NCBI GenBank assembly: GCA_947462335.1
Contig: OX381707.1
Location: forward strand, 83,228,610-83,292,609
Length of the DNA stretch: 64,000 nt
Direction: 5' to 3'
DNA from: Harmothoe impar
Taxonomy: Eukaryota; Annelida; Polychaeta; Phyllodocida; Polynoidae
Shown here: positions 9,757-19,257 of the stretch, one piece after another
How the letters are laid out: every line of letters begins with the position of its first letter
How positions within the stretch are numbered: the stretch's first letter is position 1
Notes under the pieces: model-generated
The model's database searches: none
What the model was told of the DNA's origin: nothing
The model's input: the letters and a program-made list of their open reading frames with translations, nothing else
Position numbers and translations under genes: made by a program

Positions 9757-12700
9757 AATGATGATGATGATGATAATGATTGATCATTCTGATCTAGAGT
9801 CATTGGATAAATGTCAAGAAAATTTAGTACCAATTTATGAAAAATTCAGTTTGTGAGAAACTCAATCAGAGTATCATGTATTCACTTAATAATTTTCTTA
9901 AGCCTTGTCTTAAAGACATGTATTGACTCAAGTGTCTGTACTTCAGCTGGTAAGTCTTCCCACATCATAGTTCTGCGGTAGAGTGGATTTTTCCTATACT
10001 TCTCACGCTTTGGACGCTCTAGGCGAATCTTCTTCTTTTGGTCTCCTCTGGTCCTGTTACCAGTTGTAAGAATATTGTCTTGGTTACTGGCATGCCGGTA
10101 GATAAGACACAATAGATGTCTTTTACGTCTTGGTTCCAGGCGTTCAGTTTTACACTTCCTATGGAGATAGTTAACCGACACGTCCCCCACTTTGGTCCTA
10201 GTACATATTCTCAGACTGTTATTTTGTTGAGTTTGGAGTTTCCTCACTTTGGCTGGTGGGGCAGAGTCAAACAGAAAGTCACCGTATTCCATACACGGTA
10301 CCAGAGCTTGTTTATGTATGGCAATTGCCCCATCCATGTTCATAAATTTCCTGTTGAACCTGAAGTTGGTGAGCTTTAAGGACAGTTGGTTGTCCACTTG
10401 TTCTAGATGCTTGGTGAATTTAAGGTCACGGTCGAGAAGGATTCCCAGGTACTTGAATTCCGTCACCTCACCAAGCACCCTTTCACCCAGTTGTACCGGG
10501 TATCCTTGTACTTGGTTAATTTTCTGTGATGGGACAAACCACATGCATTTGGTTTTGGAGACATTTGGTGTCAGTCTGTTAATTTTGCACCACTTATATA
10601 CTTTATCCAGATCCTCTTGTAGGAGGTTTCTTACTGAGAGCGGATCTTTTCCTCTGCTGATCAGGACCAGATCATCGGCGTAGAGTATGGGCACTGTGTT
10701 TTGGACAATATCAGGTAGGTCGTTTATGAAGTATAGAAACAGCAGGGGCCCCAGTACACTTCCTTGGGGTACACCGTATGTAATTGATTTAGCCCCTGAG
10801 CGACTGTCATTGGCGATAGTGGTGCATTGTCGGCTGTCCAAATAACTTGCTATAAGTTCCAAGGCAGATTTTGACAACCCGTAGTACTTTAACTTCATTA
10901 ACAGTCTACCGTGGTGCACTACATCAAACGCCTTTCGCACGTCTAAAAACGTTGCTAGTGCCACCTCTCCTCTATTTCTTGCACTATATAGTTGGTTTAC
11001 CAGGTGTAGTGTGGCCATGGCTGTAGACTTATTAGGCAGAAAACCATATTGATTTTCATGTATTAGGTTGTTTTCTTCAGCAAAGTTCAATAATTGTCTG
11101 TGTATAATCTTCTCTATGATTTTTCCAATTACCGGTAACAGTGTTATTGGCCTCCAGTTTAAAACACTGCTCAGGTCCCCAGCCTTGGGTAGAGCTATGA
11201 TAGTGCCTATTTTGAGGATGTCAGGAAAGACATTTGTCGTTATACACTTGTTCATAAAAGCAGTCCATATGGCAGCATTCCCCAACATGGTGTCCTTTAT
11301 TACGACAGTCCTAGTGTCCTCCAAGCCTGAGGACTTGGCAGTTTCAATCTCATCAACAATATATTTGAATGAAGTTTCAGATATCTCTTCAAAGGTCAGT
11401 AAATCATCTGTGTCCGTGTTTCCCATTGCCAAGTCTTCATGTAGTCTTGTTATGGCCTCAAAACGTCCATAATTTCCAGGCTCTGTTGACAAAACTTCTG
11501 CTAAATTTTCACCTACAGAACTAAAAAAGTCGTTTATATAGTCTGCAGTGTCGTCATGGGGGACGATTCCATTGGTGTCTTCGTCCACTAAGTGGATTGT
11601 TTGATGCAGGCGCTTCCCCTTCCAGAGACGATTTAATTCAGCCCAAAATTTTTTTGGGTTTTTCCTATAAGTAGAGAGTTTGTTTTTTATGATCCGTGAC
11701 ATATTCTGTCTGCTGCGCTTATCAATACTTTGTCTAAGTCGTCTGGCTTCCTTTGAATCATAGTTAATCCCTGGGCCTTGGAATCTATCAGCCAATTGTA
11801 GGTGTTTTCGCCTGTCCTTGATCATTTGCCGGATTGTTCCATCTACCCAGGGCCTATCCTCCTCGGGGATATTAAAGTTTCTGATCGGGCAGTCCTCGTC
11901 CAGGTAGGTTGAGACACTTTCTATAAGCAGGATAGCCAGCCCATCAGCATCCATATTCTCTAGGCAGTCTGCGCTAACATTTTTGGCAATCGCTTGAATT
12001 AGTTTGTTCTTGTTGTAGTTTTTATAACTCCGTCCTACAACTTGTTTCTTCTTGTGTTGGTTTCTGACCTTCTTGAATACCGCATAAATTGATATGTGGT
12101 CACTCAAGTACTCATTTATGTTTCCTGAGGACACATGTTTACCCTTGTTGGTATAAATGTGGTCAATCGTAGTGGATCCCCTTTTATGAAGCCGCGTAGA
12201 TCCCGTAGGCAGGTGCTTCAGATGGTTTGTTCTCAGGAAACACAGGGTCTTTTTATATTTATGGCTGTTACGATGCTTATAATCAACATTTGTGTCACCA
12301 CATATCCATATTTCTTTGTCGCTCATTCCACTCTCCTTTATGATGTCACTTAATTCCTGGTAGAAGGTTTTGATATTTCCTTTAGGCGGACGATAAACAC
12401 TTATTACAAGTCGGTGCTTGTTTGTGGGCGATTTTGTTGCTAAAGTCAGGACCTCTATGTGTTTATTTACCTTACATAAGTGTTCAATTTTGGTAGTGAA
12501 GGGTGCATGCTTGTTAGATACAAAGCACGCCACACCACCACCTTCAGTCTCAGCGATGTCATGGATAGTGTGATCCCTGTCTTGCCTGTAGATCGTCATG
12601 TTGTCTAATTGTAGACTGTGATCCTGTATACCTGGGTGGAGCCACGACTCACTAATACAGATGTAGTCCAGATTTTTAAACAGTAAATCGTATTGCCATA

Positions 12701-13040
12701 TTTTGTTGCCAATGCTCCTTGAATTATGGCACATGATTTTCAGTCCTTTTTCCTTGCTCAGCTCCTCACCGGTCAAGAAAGAAGACATGACGGTAGTCTC
12801 CATGCGCTCTCACTATCACTCATACGGCCTATAGTCATATTGTTTTCCTTGTACATTTTGGACACGACAATGAACACAGTTATTACTAATAAACAAGGTT
12901 GAAGGGACATCACAGGGTGCAGGAGGGTGCAGACGGGTTCCTGGTGCGCAAAGTAGATGGGCAAGAGGAGTGATGTTGGTCCAATGGCCAGAAATGGCAT
13001 TGCAGGAGACATCACGGGTGCAGGTAGTAAGTGTGTACAA
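9757..13040 (-). mobile_element. Non-LTR retrotransposon (LINE) of the CR1/L2/Jockey group
   Basis: The minus-strand element has one long ORF (12803-9882) and a short 3' tail ending in an ATC-type microsatellite at about 9757-9775, as expected for this group. The 5' limit is not visible; 13040 is only the start of a short minus ORF (to 12816) with no recognisable ORF1 domain. No target-site duplication was found. The intact ORF suggests a young copy. Confidence 0.8.
9882..12803 (-). CDS. LINE ORF2: apurinic-type endonuclease and reverse transcriptase
   Basis: 973 residues from an ATG, with no internal stop. Residues about 20-240 form an exonuclease-endonuclease-phosphatase fold: ISESWL, GGGVACF, ICGDTNVD, and SDH near residue 233. 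Residues about 490-770 are the reverse transcriptase: NWRPITLLPVIGKIIEK, FLPNKSTA, FLDVRKAFD, GVPQGSVLGPLLF and catalytic YADD near 708. The C-terminal part is basic and contains no RNase H. These enzymes nick the target and prime reverse transcription from the nick. Motif wording and the lack of RNase H fit CR1/L2-like clades of the Jockey superfamily; the exact clade is uncertain. Length is normal for ORF2 of this group. Confidence 0.93.
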   Translation of the reverse strand: METTVMSSFLTGEELSKEKGLKIMCHNSRSIGNKIWQYDLLFKNLDYICISESWLHPGIQDHSLQLDNMTIYRQDRDHTIHDIAETEGGGVACFVSNKHAPFTTKIEHLCKVNKHIEVLTLATKSPTNKHRLVISVYRPPKGNIKTFYQELSDIIKESGMSDKEIWICGDTNVDYKHRNSHKYKKTLCFLRTNHLKHLPTGSTRLHKRGSTTIDHIYTNKGKHVSSGNINEYLSDHISIYAVFKKVRNQHKKKQVVGRSYKNYNKNKLIQAIAKNVSADCLENMDADGLAILLIESVSTYLDEDCPIRNFNIPEEDRPWVDGTIRQMIKDRRKHLQLADRFQGPGINYDSKEARRLRQSIDKRSRQNMSRIIKNKLSTYRKNPKKFWAELNRLWKGKRLHQTIHLVDEDTNGIVPHDDTADYINDFFSSVGENLAEVLSTEPGNYGRFEAITRLHEDLAMGNTDTDDLLTFEEISETSFKYIVDEIETAKSSGLEDTRTVVIKDTMLGNAAIWTAFMNKCITTNVFPDILKIGTIIALPKAGDLSSVLNWRPITLLPVIGKIIEKIIHRQLLNFAEENNLIHENQYGFLPNKSTAMATLHLVNQLYSARNRGEVALATFLDVRKAFDVVHHGRLLMKLKYYGLSKSALELIASYLDSRQCTTIANDSRSGAKSITYGVPQGSVLGPLLFLYFINDLPDIVQNTVPILYADDLVLISRGKDPLSVRNLLQEDLDKVYKWCKINRLTPNVSKTKCMWFVPSQKINQVQGYPVQLGERVLGEVTEFKYLGILLDRDLKFTKHLEQVDNQLSLKLTNFRFNRKFMNMDGAIAIHKQALVPCMEYGDFLFDSAPPAKVRKLQTQQNNSLRICTRTKVGDVSVNYLHRKCKTERLEPRRKRHLLCLIYRHASNQDNILTTGNRTRGDQKKKIRLERPKREKYRKNPLYRRTMMWEDLPAEVQTLESIHVFKTRLKKIIK

Positions 13041-14214
13041 TTAAACTATCAACATGTAACTCCGTAGTCTAGAGATAGACTAGCTTTTATATCCTTGTGA
13101 CTTTGTTACCGTTCCTTATAAATGATAAGGTGACCCAAGTGGCCGACGATGACTAGCGTCAAGATTTAGCAACTAGGTTTTTAAGATTATATGATAGGGA
13201 TAGAGCTCCCACACTTATCCCAGTGGGTTGATAGAAGTAATTATTATTCCTATATGGAATTGTTCCTGATTTGTAAAGGAAAGGACAGTGACTTCTAAAT
13301 TTGCATTTTTAATTCACAGTTGGTGTTTGGTACATGTTTTAACATCTCAGATTTATATTTTAATAGTCACAACATGATAGTCATACTGAGTATTTTGTGC
13401 CATATGAATCCTATTTTGTAAATTGTTCATAGTAAAATAAAATATTGTCTGGTATGCATATATAGTTGAACCTACAGTAAATACCCTTTATTGGTGATAC
13501 ATGTGGTATAATATTGGCTTCATGTTTGTAGAATCTAGGGTTTATCTGATTAGCTTTATGTCAAAGAGAAAAATATGTTAGGGTATTTCACTTAGGCCCT
13601 AAAAAAGGTGTGTCTCCTCAGGTTACATAGTCTGGAAAACTATGTAGGGTAGGTCTGATTCTTTTTGTTAGAATTTTTAAAAAGAATTTGGCCTGAAAAG
13701 TACCCAAAAATTGACTTGCAAACTTCAGTGTCAACTCACCAACATCGAAGTTGGCTCATTAACTATCAAATTGACACTCAAATAGCCCGCAAAATACAAA
13801 TATTTGTTCAAAATTGGATAAGAATGTCTAGGGTCGGCAATGTCTTGCTAGGTGAGGGTTGGGTAACCTGAAATACACCTATTTTTTCTTATTTGGCCCC
13901 ACACCTGTTTCTTTATATGTGAGGTCGTTTTATAACTAAGGGTTTACTGCAATTTCTTTAAGGTCGGTCAATCTTATATACATGTATTGAAAATTGGCCT
14001 ACTCCGCATCTGTATGCACATATGGCTAGAATAACGTCAATTTTGCAAACAGTTTTACGTCACATATCTGCCCTCCAGTCAGGGGACAGAGGGAGAAAAT
14101 ATGGAGTTTTTACGGCGTGTATCATGCCCATTTGTTCTTAAATGAGTTGGTGGCATGTCAGGGGCCAAAGACGGCAGGTCAGGGCTTTTGAGAATTAGTC
14201 ATACCACAGCTGCT
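13041..14214. other. No gene seen
   Basis: AT-rich sequence without long ORFs of coding character, recognisable motifs or strong repeats. Confidence 0.5.
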
Positions 14215-14480
14215 TTCAATTCCGACCATGGGACTGTGGCTCACCAAATTGGTTCAAGATGAAAGTCCATGACCGGGTTCAATCTATTACTGGGTGCAAT
14301 CTACTAATCTATGAACAGCTTGAGAGAAAACAATTTATTAAGGGCAGATGTAGATAGGAATTGCAAAAAAAATAAGTAATATGAAGTCTTCAGCATTAAC
14401 CTTTTCCGCCCATTTTTATCTACATCTGCCCTAAATAAACATTTTTCTCTCAAGCCGGTACACAATCAGATGTACAATGT
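14215..14480. repeat. Diverged copy of the 'gaccgggtgc' miniature family
   Basis: Contains ccatgaccgggttcaatctat, a central inverted pair agggcagatgtagata / tatctacatctgccct around 14340-14435, and ctcaagccggta at the far side. The same modules occur at 50085, 48194 and 53511. Confidence 0.6.
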
Positions 14481-14704
14481 TGAGAGGGAGAAACATGATG
14501 TATCATGTATACATTATGGGTATGTCATATGTACATCTGATTTTATCTTAACCAGCGCCTTTCGGCGACTGGGTTTTGAACAGAAAAAAACTCAAGAAAA
14601 GATATTAATTTACAGGAAGTAGGCCTACACTGCAAAAATTGTGGCTTTTGTCATGGCAAACTGTTAGTTCAGGAAATGATAGGAGTGGCGCCCTCTGACG
14701 GGAC

Positions 14705-14775
14705 ACAATAGAACTGCTTAGTGACGGGATGTTGCTTAGTGACGTGATGTTGCTTAGTGACGTGACCTGACGTGA
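14705..14775. repeat. Short tandem repeat of about 20 bp
   Basis: Three copies of ttgcttagtgacgtgatg with minor changes, then two short tgacgtgacc units. Nothing else was seen between 14480 and 15300. Confidence 0.75.
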
Positions 14776-15307
14776 CCTTTGAACCCCGAGCCTGTCAATA
14801 TGAGAGCACCGATCGGGAAGTTAAGGCTCGGTTATCTACCTCATTTTAATTATTTATAATAAGATATTGTACAGGGGACATTAAATCAGTGTTATCTATT
14901 AAATTCAATTTCATTTTATCGCTATTTTTCTATAGTTACACTATTTTATTCCCAATTTTAGTAAGAAAACAATGGCGGAATTCAGTCAGATTTTCTCTTT
15001 GTCGTTGCTAGATCCAATGTGCGAGAGTATTTGTATTATATATGCTTCTTTTCTTCAAAATACGATGGATTTCTAAAAATCATCCCCATCGGAAGAAGGA
15101 ATATCACAAATAAAGAACTTATAATATTGATTGAATAAAATTAGGAAGAAACATCGAGTTAGCTTTGAGAAAAATACATATTTTAATTTAGCCTCTTTTG
15201 CACTATCTGTTCCCGGCAAGCACTCAAGCCTATTTGAATGGGGTGGTTTGCTGTGTAGACCATGTGTAGACCATGTGTACATCATGTGTACGTTGTATGT
15301 ACATGAT

Positions 15308-16572
15308 AAAACTTGGTTACAACAAACTTCCTTACAACGAATTTTGGTTACAACAAACATATTTGCTTGGCCCTGATTTTCACCCATACATTTCTGTAGG
15401 AAGGTAGCTTGGTTATAACGAAGTACTGCTGGCCTACACTTGTTTATAACAAACTTTTTTTTGTATTTGGAAATAGAATTAATGATTTTTTTCAGTTAAA
15501 TTCATGTAGATCCCTACAGATACCTAGAAAAGATTGGTAATTCTTACAGACCCCTTCATGAAAACGTACTCCCATTGGAGAAAGCCATATCAAAGGGATG
15601 TCCTTACACTAGGGAGTGACTGGGAGGTGCAGGGCTTTGTCCCCCCCTCCTGCCCCCTCTCTGTGCGGCTGTGGGAGGTGTTGGACATTGTGGGAGGTGC
15701 AGGGCTTCTGTCCCCGACCCTCACCCCCCCTCCCCCCGACCCCTGTGTGGCTGCAGTGGTGAGCGACTTTGGGGAAGTGTTGGCCTCCCCCCACACCTCC
15801 CCTGCCCCCTGTGCGGCTGTAGGAGTGGTGATGAGCGATTTTTGTGCTCCTATGCCGTAGTAGGTAACTTTTGGGAGGTGTGGGGCGTGTCCCTCCACCC
15901 TCCCCCCTGCCCCTCCCCCTGTGCTGCTGTAGGGGGGTGGTGAGCGACTTTCCGGACATGTACCGTACCGTCGCGAATTAGCGCCGGGGCGCTCTTCAAT
16001 TTGGAGGGGCTTTTATATCCAAGACAGGCGCTTATTCAAGATCCTATTTTAGTGCTTAAGGAACATTTCAAGACCCTTGTACCCCCGGCGCTTATTCAAG
16101 ACCGGCGCTCTTTCGAAACCGGCGCTTTATCGCGACGGTACGGTATGGCGCAACCCCCCCCCCCCCCCCGCCTTATGCCGTTGTAGAGGTGGTGAGTGGC
16201 TTTTGGGAGGCGTGGGGCGTCTTTCCCCCGTCTCCTTGTGGAGGGGGGACATGATATGGAGCCCCTTGATGGGGGGGGGGGGTAGGGGGTGGAGACATGT
16301 CACATCCCAATTTCTTTCTTAAACCATGTCCCCTGTCTCTGTCACGTTACGATCACATGTAAATTTCAACAAAGCTAATGCCCATGTCATCTTTCTTTTT
16401 CTCCTGTTGTTTGTCCTTACAATGATATGTGTAACTGTATACTACATGTATAGGGGGTGAATATAACATTCTAAACACCACTAAAATGATGGACTTGGTT
16501 ATAACGAAATTTGGTTATAACAAATTTTTTACCAGGTCCCAAGGTATTCGTTATAACCAAGTTTTACTATTT
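15308..16572. mobile_element. Possible inverted-repeat element with 'acttggttataacgaa' ends
   Basis: aaaacttggttacaacaaac at 15308 and the complementary gttataaccaagtttt at 16550-16570 could be the ends of one 1.26-kb non-autonomous element; related internal words occur at 15410 and 16495. Its middle (15610-15960 and 16150-16290) is a GC-rich degenerate tandem repeat of roughly 80-110 bp (gggaggtg...cctgccccctgtgcggctgt). ORFs across that repeat are low-complexity artefacts. An intact smaller element is nested at 15961-16145. Confidence 0.45.
15961..16145. mobile_element. Miniature inverted-repeat element, 185 bp
   Basis: Ends taccgtaccgtcgcgaattagcgcc and ggcgctttatcgcgacggtacggta are inverted repeats of about 25 bp. 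Internal gcgcttattcaagaccggcgc units repeat in both directions. No ORF; no clear target duplication. Confidence 0.8.
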
Positions 16573-16660
16573 CTCTCTCCTTAAACATTGTATACCATCC
16601 ATGTGTAAATCATGTGTACGTCAGATGTACGTCATATGTAGAGCATATATGACTGTGTAT

Positions 16661-17044
16661 AATTGACAACACAAGCCCGCAGATATATAGTTTGGAAAAT
16701 TATACATGTTTATTCTAGAACTGTTAACATGGTAATCATGTCCGACGTATCTGACGACGGGGAATAAACATGTAAGGTAAACAGACCAACGGGTCAACAG
16801 GTGTAAACATTACCAGGGAGCAAGCCGCATCCGAGGTGAAAAGTGCAGAACCAGAAACTGGCTGAATCACATAATAATACCAAATATCAAGTAGTATATG
16901 AAAAAGGACTGCATGTCCAGGCATAGGCCTAACACAATTATAATAGCACAAGTAACAATAACTATTGCATACGTTCATAACTGAGTTCATGATGTAAGAG
17001 CTGAGCTCTGGACTGTGTAGGTGAGCAGCATAGTTCAATGTCCA
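16661..17044 (-). repeat. Ngaro split direct repeat B2 (384 bp)
   Basis: Matches 17343-17726 base for base as far as I could compare. It forms the 3' end of the element in its own orientation. ORFs in it are duplicated non-coding frames. Confidence 0.9.
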
Positions 17045-17102
17045 CCATCCAGTGTGTGTAAACACATGAGTATCACAAATACAAAGGGCGTAGGTGGGCG
17101 GG

Positions 17103-17342
17103 GTTTGAAAAGGTCGACTTCACCTGATGGCTGCGCTGACAGAAAGAAATATTATTGGAGTTTGGCGCCTCTCGGTCAGGTGGGCGGAATTCAGGCGAGA
17201 GTCGACCGGAAGTGTAGTAATTGAATACAACATAATACAGTAGGGGGAGACACAGTAGGATATGGAGCAGTTACCCCACCTGGGTGTAAACGTGAGAAGC
17301 GCGCTTCCGTGGTCAATTAAAAAGCAATCTAGATTACTTCCC
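17103..17342 (-). repeat. Ngaro split direct repeat A2 (240 bp)
   Basis: Matches 22242-22481 with one visible change (ggaattcagg against ggaagtcagg). It abuts B1 directly; the A/B junction is where the recombinase-made circle is expected to close. Confidence 0.9.
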
Positions 17343-17726
17343 AATTGACAACACAAGCCCGCAGATATATAGTTTGGAAAATTATACATGTTTATTCTAG
17401 AACTGTTAACATGGTAATCATGTCCGACGTATCTGACGACGGGGAATAAACATGTAAGGTAAACAGACCAACGGGTCAACAGGTGTAAACATTACCAGGG
17501 AGCAAGCCGCATCCGAGGTGAAAAGTGCAGAACCAGAAACTGGCTGAATCACATAATAATACCAAATATCAAGTAGTATATGAAAAAGGACTGCATGTCC
17601 AGGCATAGGCCTAACACAATTATAATAGCACAAGTAACAATAACTATTGCATACGTTCATAACTGAGTTCATGATGTAAGAGCTGAGCTCTGGACTGTGT
17701 AGGTGAGCAGCATAGTTCAATGTCCA
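17343..17726 (-). repeat. Ngaro split direct repeat B1 (384 bp)
   Basis: Lies immediately after the YR gene; the stop codon region of YR overlaps its first bases. Matches B2 at 16661-17044. Confidence 0.9.
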
Positions 17727-18691
17727 AAACCACTAACTAAGGCTGCTGGCACTGCAGAGTATAGGGCGCGCGGCGTGTAGGTGAAAACCGACGCGGACCT
17801 CCAGGTCCCATGCGTCTGGACGTCTGCTACCCCAGCTCCCATGCTGGCTGCCAGCTGACTGCCCCTGCGGCGGAGGCTGTGCAGAGTATAGTCAAGTGGG
17901 TTCTGAACGCCGATGGCAGTCAGCGCACGGCGGAGGGCACTCAACAGGGCAGGCCCGGTCAGAGGGCGTCGGCCGGGCAAGTGGAAGGCCGGCGCGCAGG
18001 CAGGCGCTGGTAGTAGAGTGATCATAGTCATGTAGGCCAGCACGGGGCAATGAGGGGCAGCCCGCGGGAGGTAATTGACAGGTATAATCACACTATCCCT
18101 GGGAGACCTAATGGTCTTAGAACTAGACACCAACACTAACAGTCCTGTCGCTCCCACCGTTATATCCTGGCGGGTGCAGTTATGAGGTGAAAAGTTGGTG
18201 GACGACGGGTCAGTGTAGTTGCTTTGGCGAAGAAATGTGAAGAAAGCAAGCAGTAGGGCTGCTTTATACACCACCCCGGGGACGCCCTCCGCTCCGTCCA
18301 GATAGACACACACTGCTTTAAGCGCGTCAGGTGACAGGGGAGGGGCTTGACCAGGGGTGTGGGAGGAGGAGGCTCGCATCCCTTTGACCATCTCCTGAGA
18401 CAACCTGGAGGAGAAGGCTGTGATGTCTCCCCCTGACAGGCTAATGTACAGTCTAGCACCAGATATGTAGTTGTTTATAGAGGCCACAGACCGGAAGGAG
18501 TTGTACAGGAACTGTTGGTATAGTGCCACCTGTCTGGGAGTAGGGGACAGGGGGCGGATGCCGTAAGCCATGCAGAACCTCACGTAGGTGTCTTTCTGAC
18601 GATCACGATTCTTCCTGGTAGCAGCGGAAGTGGCTGCCCGGAGGGTAGTGTCCACCTGATCCTCCAGGGGGAGGGTCGGCCCTGGAATCAT
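17717..18691 (-). CDS. Tyrosine recombinase (YR) of Ngaro
   Basis: 324 residues from an ATG that directly follows the RNase H stop (TAA then ATG). The N-terminal part is a SAM-like core-binding domain with KNRDRQKDTYVRFC and a helical bundle. The catalytic domain shows the conserved arginine in FFTFLRQSNYTD, the H-x-x-R box in LHSLRRRGSQ and the HGTW...VFTYTP segment with the nucleophilic tyrosine, so the R-H-R-Y set appears complete. The enzyme joins the circular DNA copy to the genome. Its length is usual for the family and there is no frameshift. The final codons run into direct repeat B1. Confidence 0.9.
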   Translation of the reverse strand: MIPGPTLPLEDQVDTTLRAATSAATRKNRDRQKDTYVRFCMAYGIRPLSPTPRQVALYQQFLYNSFRSVASINNYISGARLYISLSGGDITAFSSRLSQEMVKGMRASSSHTPGQAPPLSPDALKAVCVYLDGAEGVPGVVYKAALLLAFFTFLRQSNYTDPSSTNFSPHNCTRQDITVGATGLLVLVSSSKTIRSPRDSVIIPVNYLPRAAPHCPVLAYMTMITLLPAPACAPAFHLPGRRPLTGPALLSALRRALTAIGVQNPLDYTLHSLRRRGSQLAASMGAGVADVQTHGTWRSASVFTYTPRALYSAVPAALVSGFGH

Positions 18692-19257
18692 TTAAAGATC
18701 TGAGTCAAAGAAATCAGGGGTGAGAGGGATATCAATGAAAGTCATGTTGCGCTCCCGCGCCAGCGCCAGGGCGCGCGCGGACTCAGCCTCCCCTAAGCAT
18801 GCCCTGGAGAGGGCGTCAGAGAAAGTCATGAGCGCGCCGGGGACATGGACAATTGATATCTGAATGTTCTGACTGGCGCTGAGTAACCATAACTCTCTAG
18901 CGCAGCGCGCCAGCCATGGGTCCTTTGTGCGACCTGTAGACAGGGAGAGAACTGCGGCTTCGTTGTCGCACTTAATCAGGTAGCGGTATCCTCCAGGGCG
19001 TTCAGGTCCCAAGTGGTGGGCAGCGACGACCAGGTTAATGGCCTCCAGCTGTGATATATGGAGGCCCTCCTTCAGCCAGTCGGGATAGGTGAGGGCGTAG
19101 CAGCGGCTAGGGCCATAACCACCTCCACCCAGGAGGCATGAGTCGACCTCCAGGGTCCACACCGGCCTTTCTTTGTCTGGAATTAACAGGATACCGTTAG
19201 ATTCTTGAGCATAGCGGAGGAACCATTTTAGATCCTTTCTCAGGTCATTGGATACCC
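18692..19257 (-). CDS. RNase H domain of the Ngaro pol protein, in a shifted frame
   Basis: From about 19257 to the stop at 18692 the frame encodes an RNase H fold: VDSCLLGGGGYG (first Asp), SQLEAINLVVA (Glu), IKCDNEAAV (Asp) and FSDALSR (last Asp). The upstream part (KDLKWFLRYAQESNGILLIP) is the usual connection between RT and RNase H, but it lies one base out of frame with the RT ORF; the shift falls in a run of seven G/C at 19266-19272. Without the shift RT and RNase H would be one pol protein. It may be a single-base lesion, a sequencing error in the homopolymer, or programmed frameshifting. Confidence 0.8.

Noticed and set aside
12773..13040. LINE ORF1
   Set aside because: Two overlapping short minus ORFs upstream of ORF2 lack zinc knuckle, RRM or coiled-coil signals; not enough to call.
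15534..16322. Six overlapping ORFs on both strands
   Set aside because: All run through a GC-rich minisatellite and encode low-complexity Pro/Gly/Cys sequence.
16736..17720. Two identical 100-109 aa ORFs in the Ngaro repeats
   Set aside because: They are the same frame in the duplicated non-coding B repeats and carry no domain.
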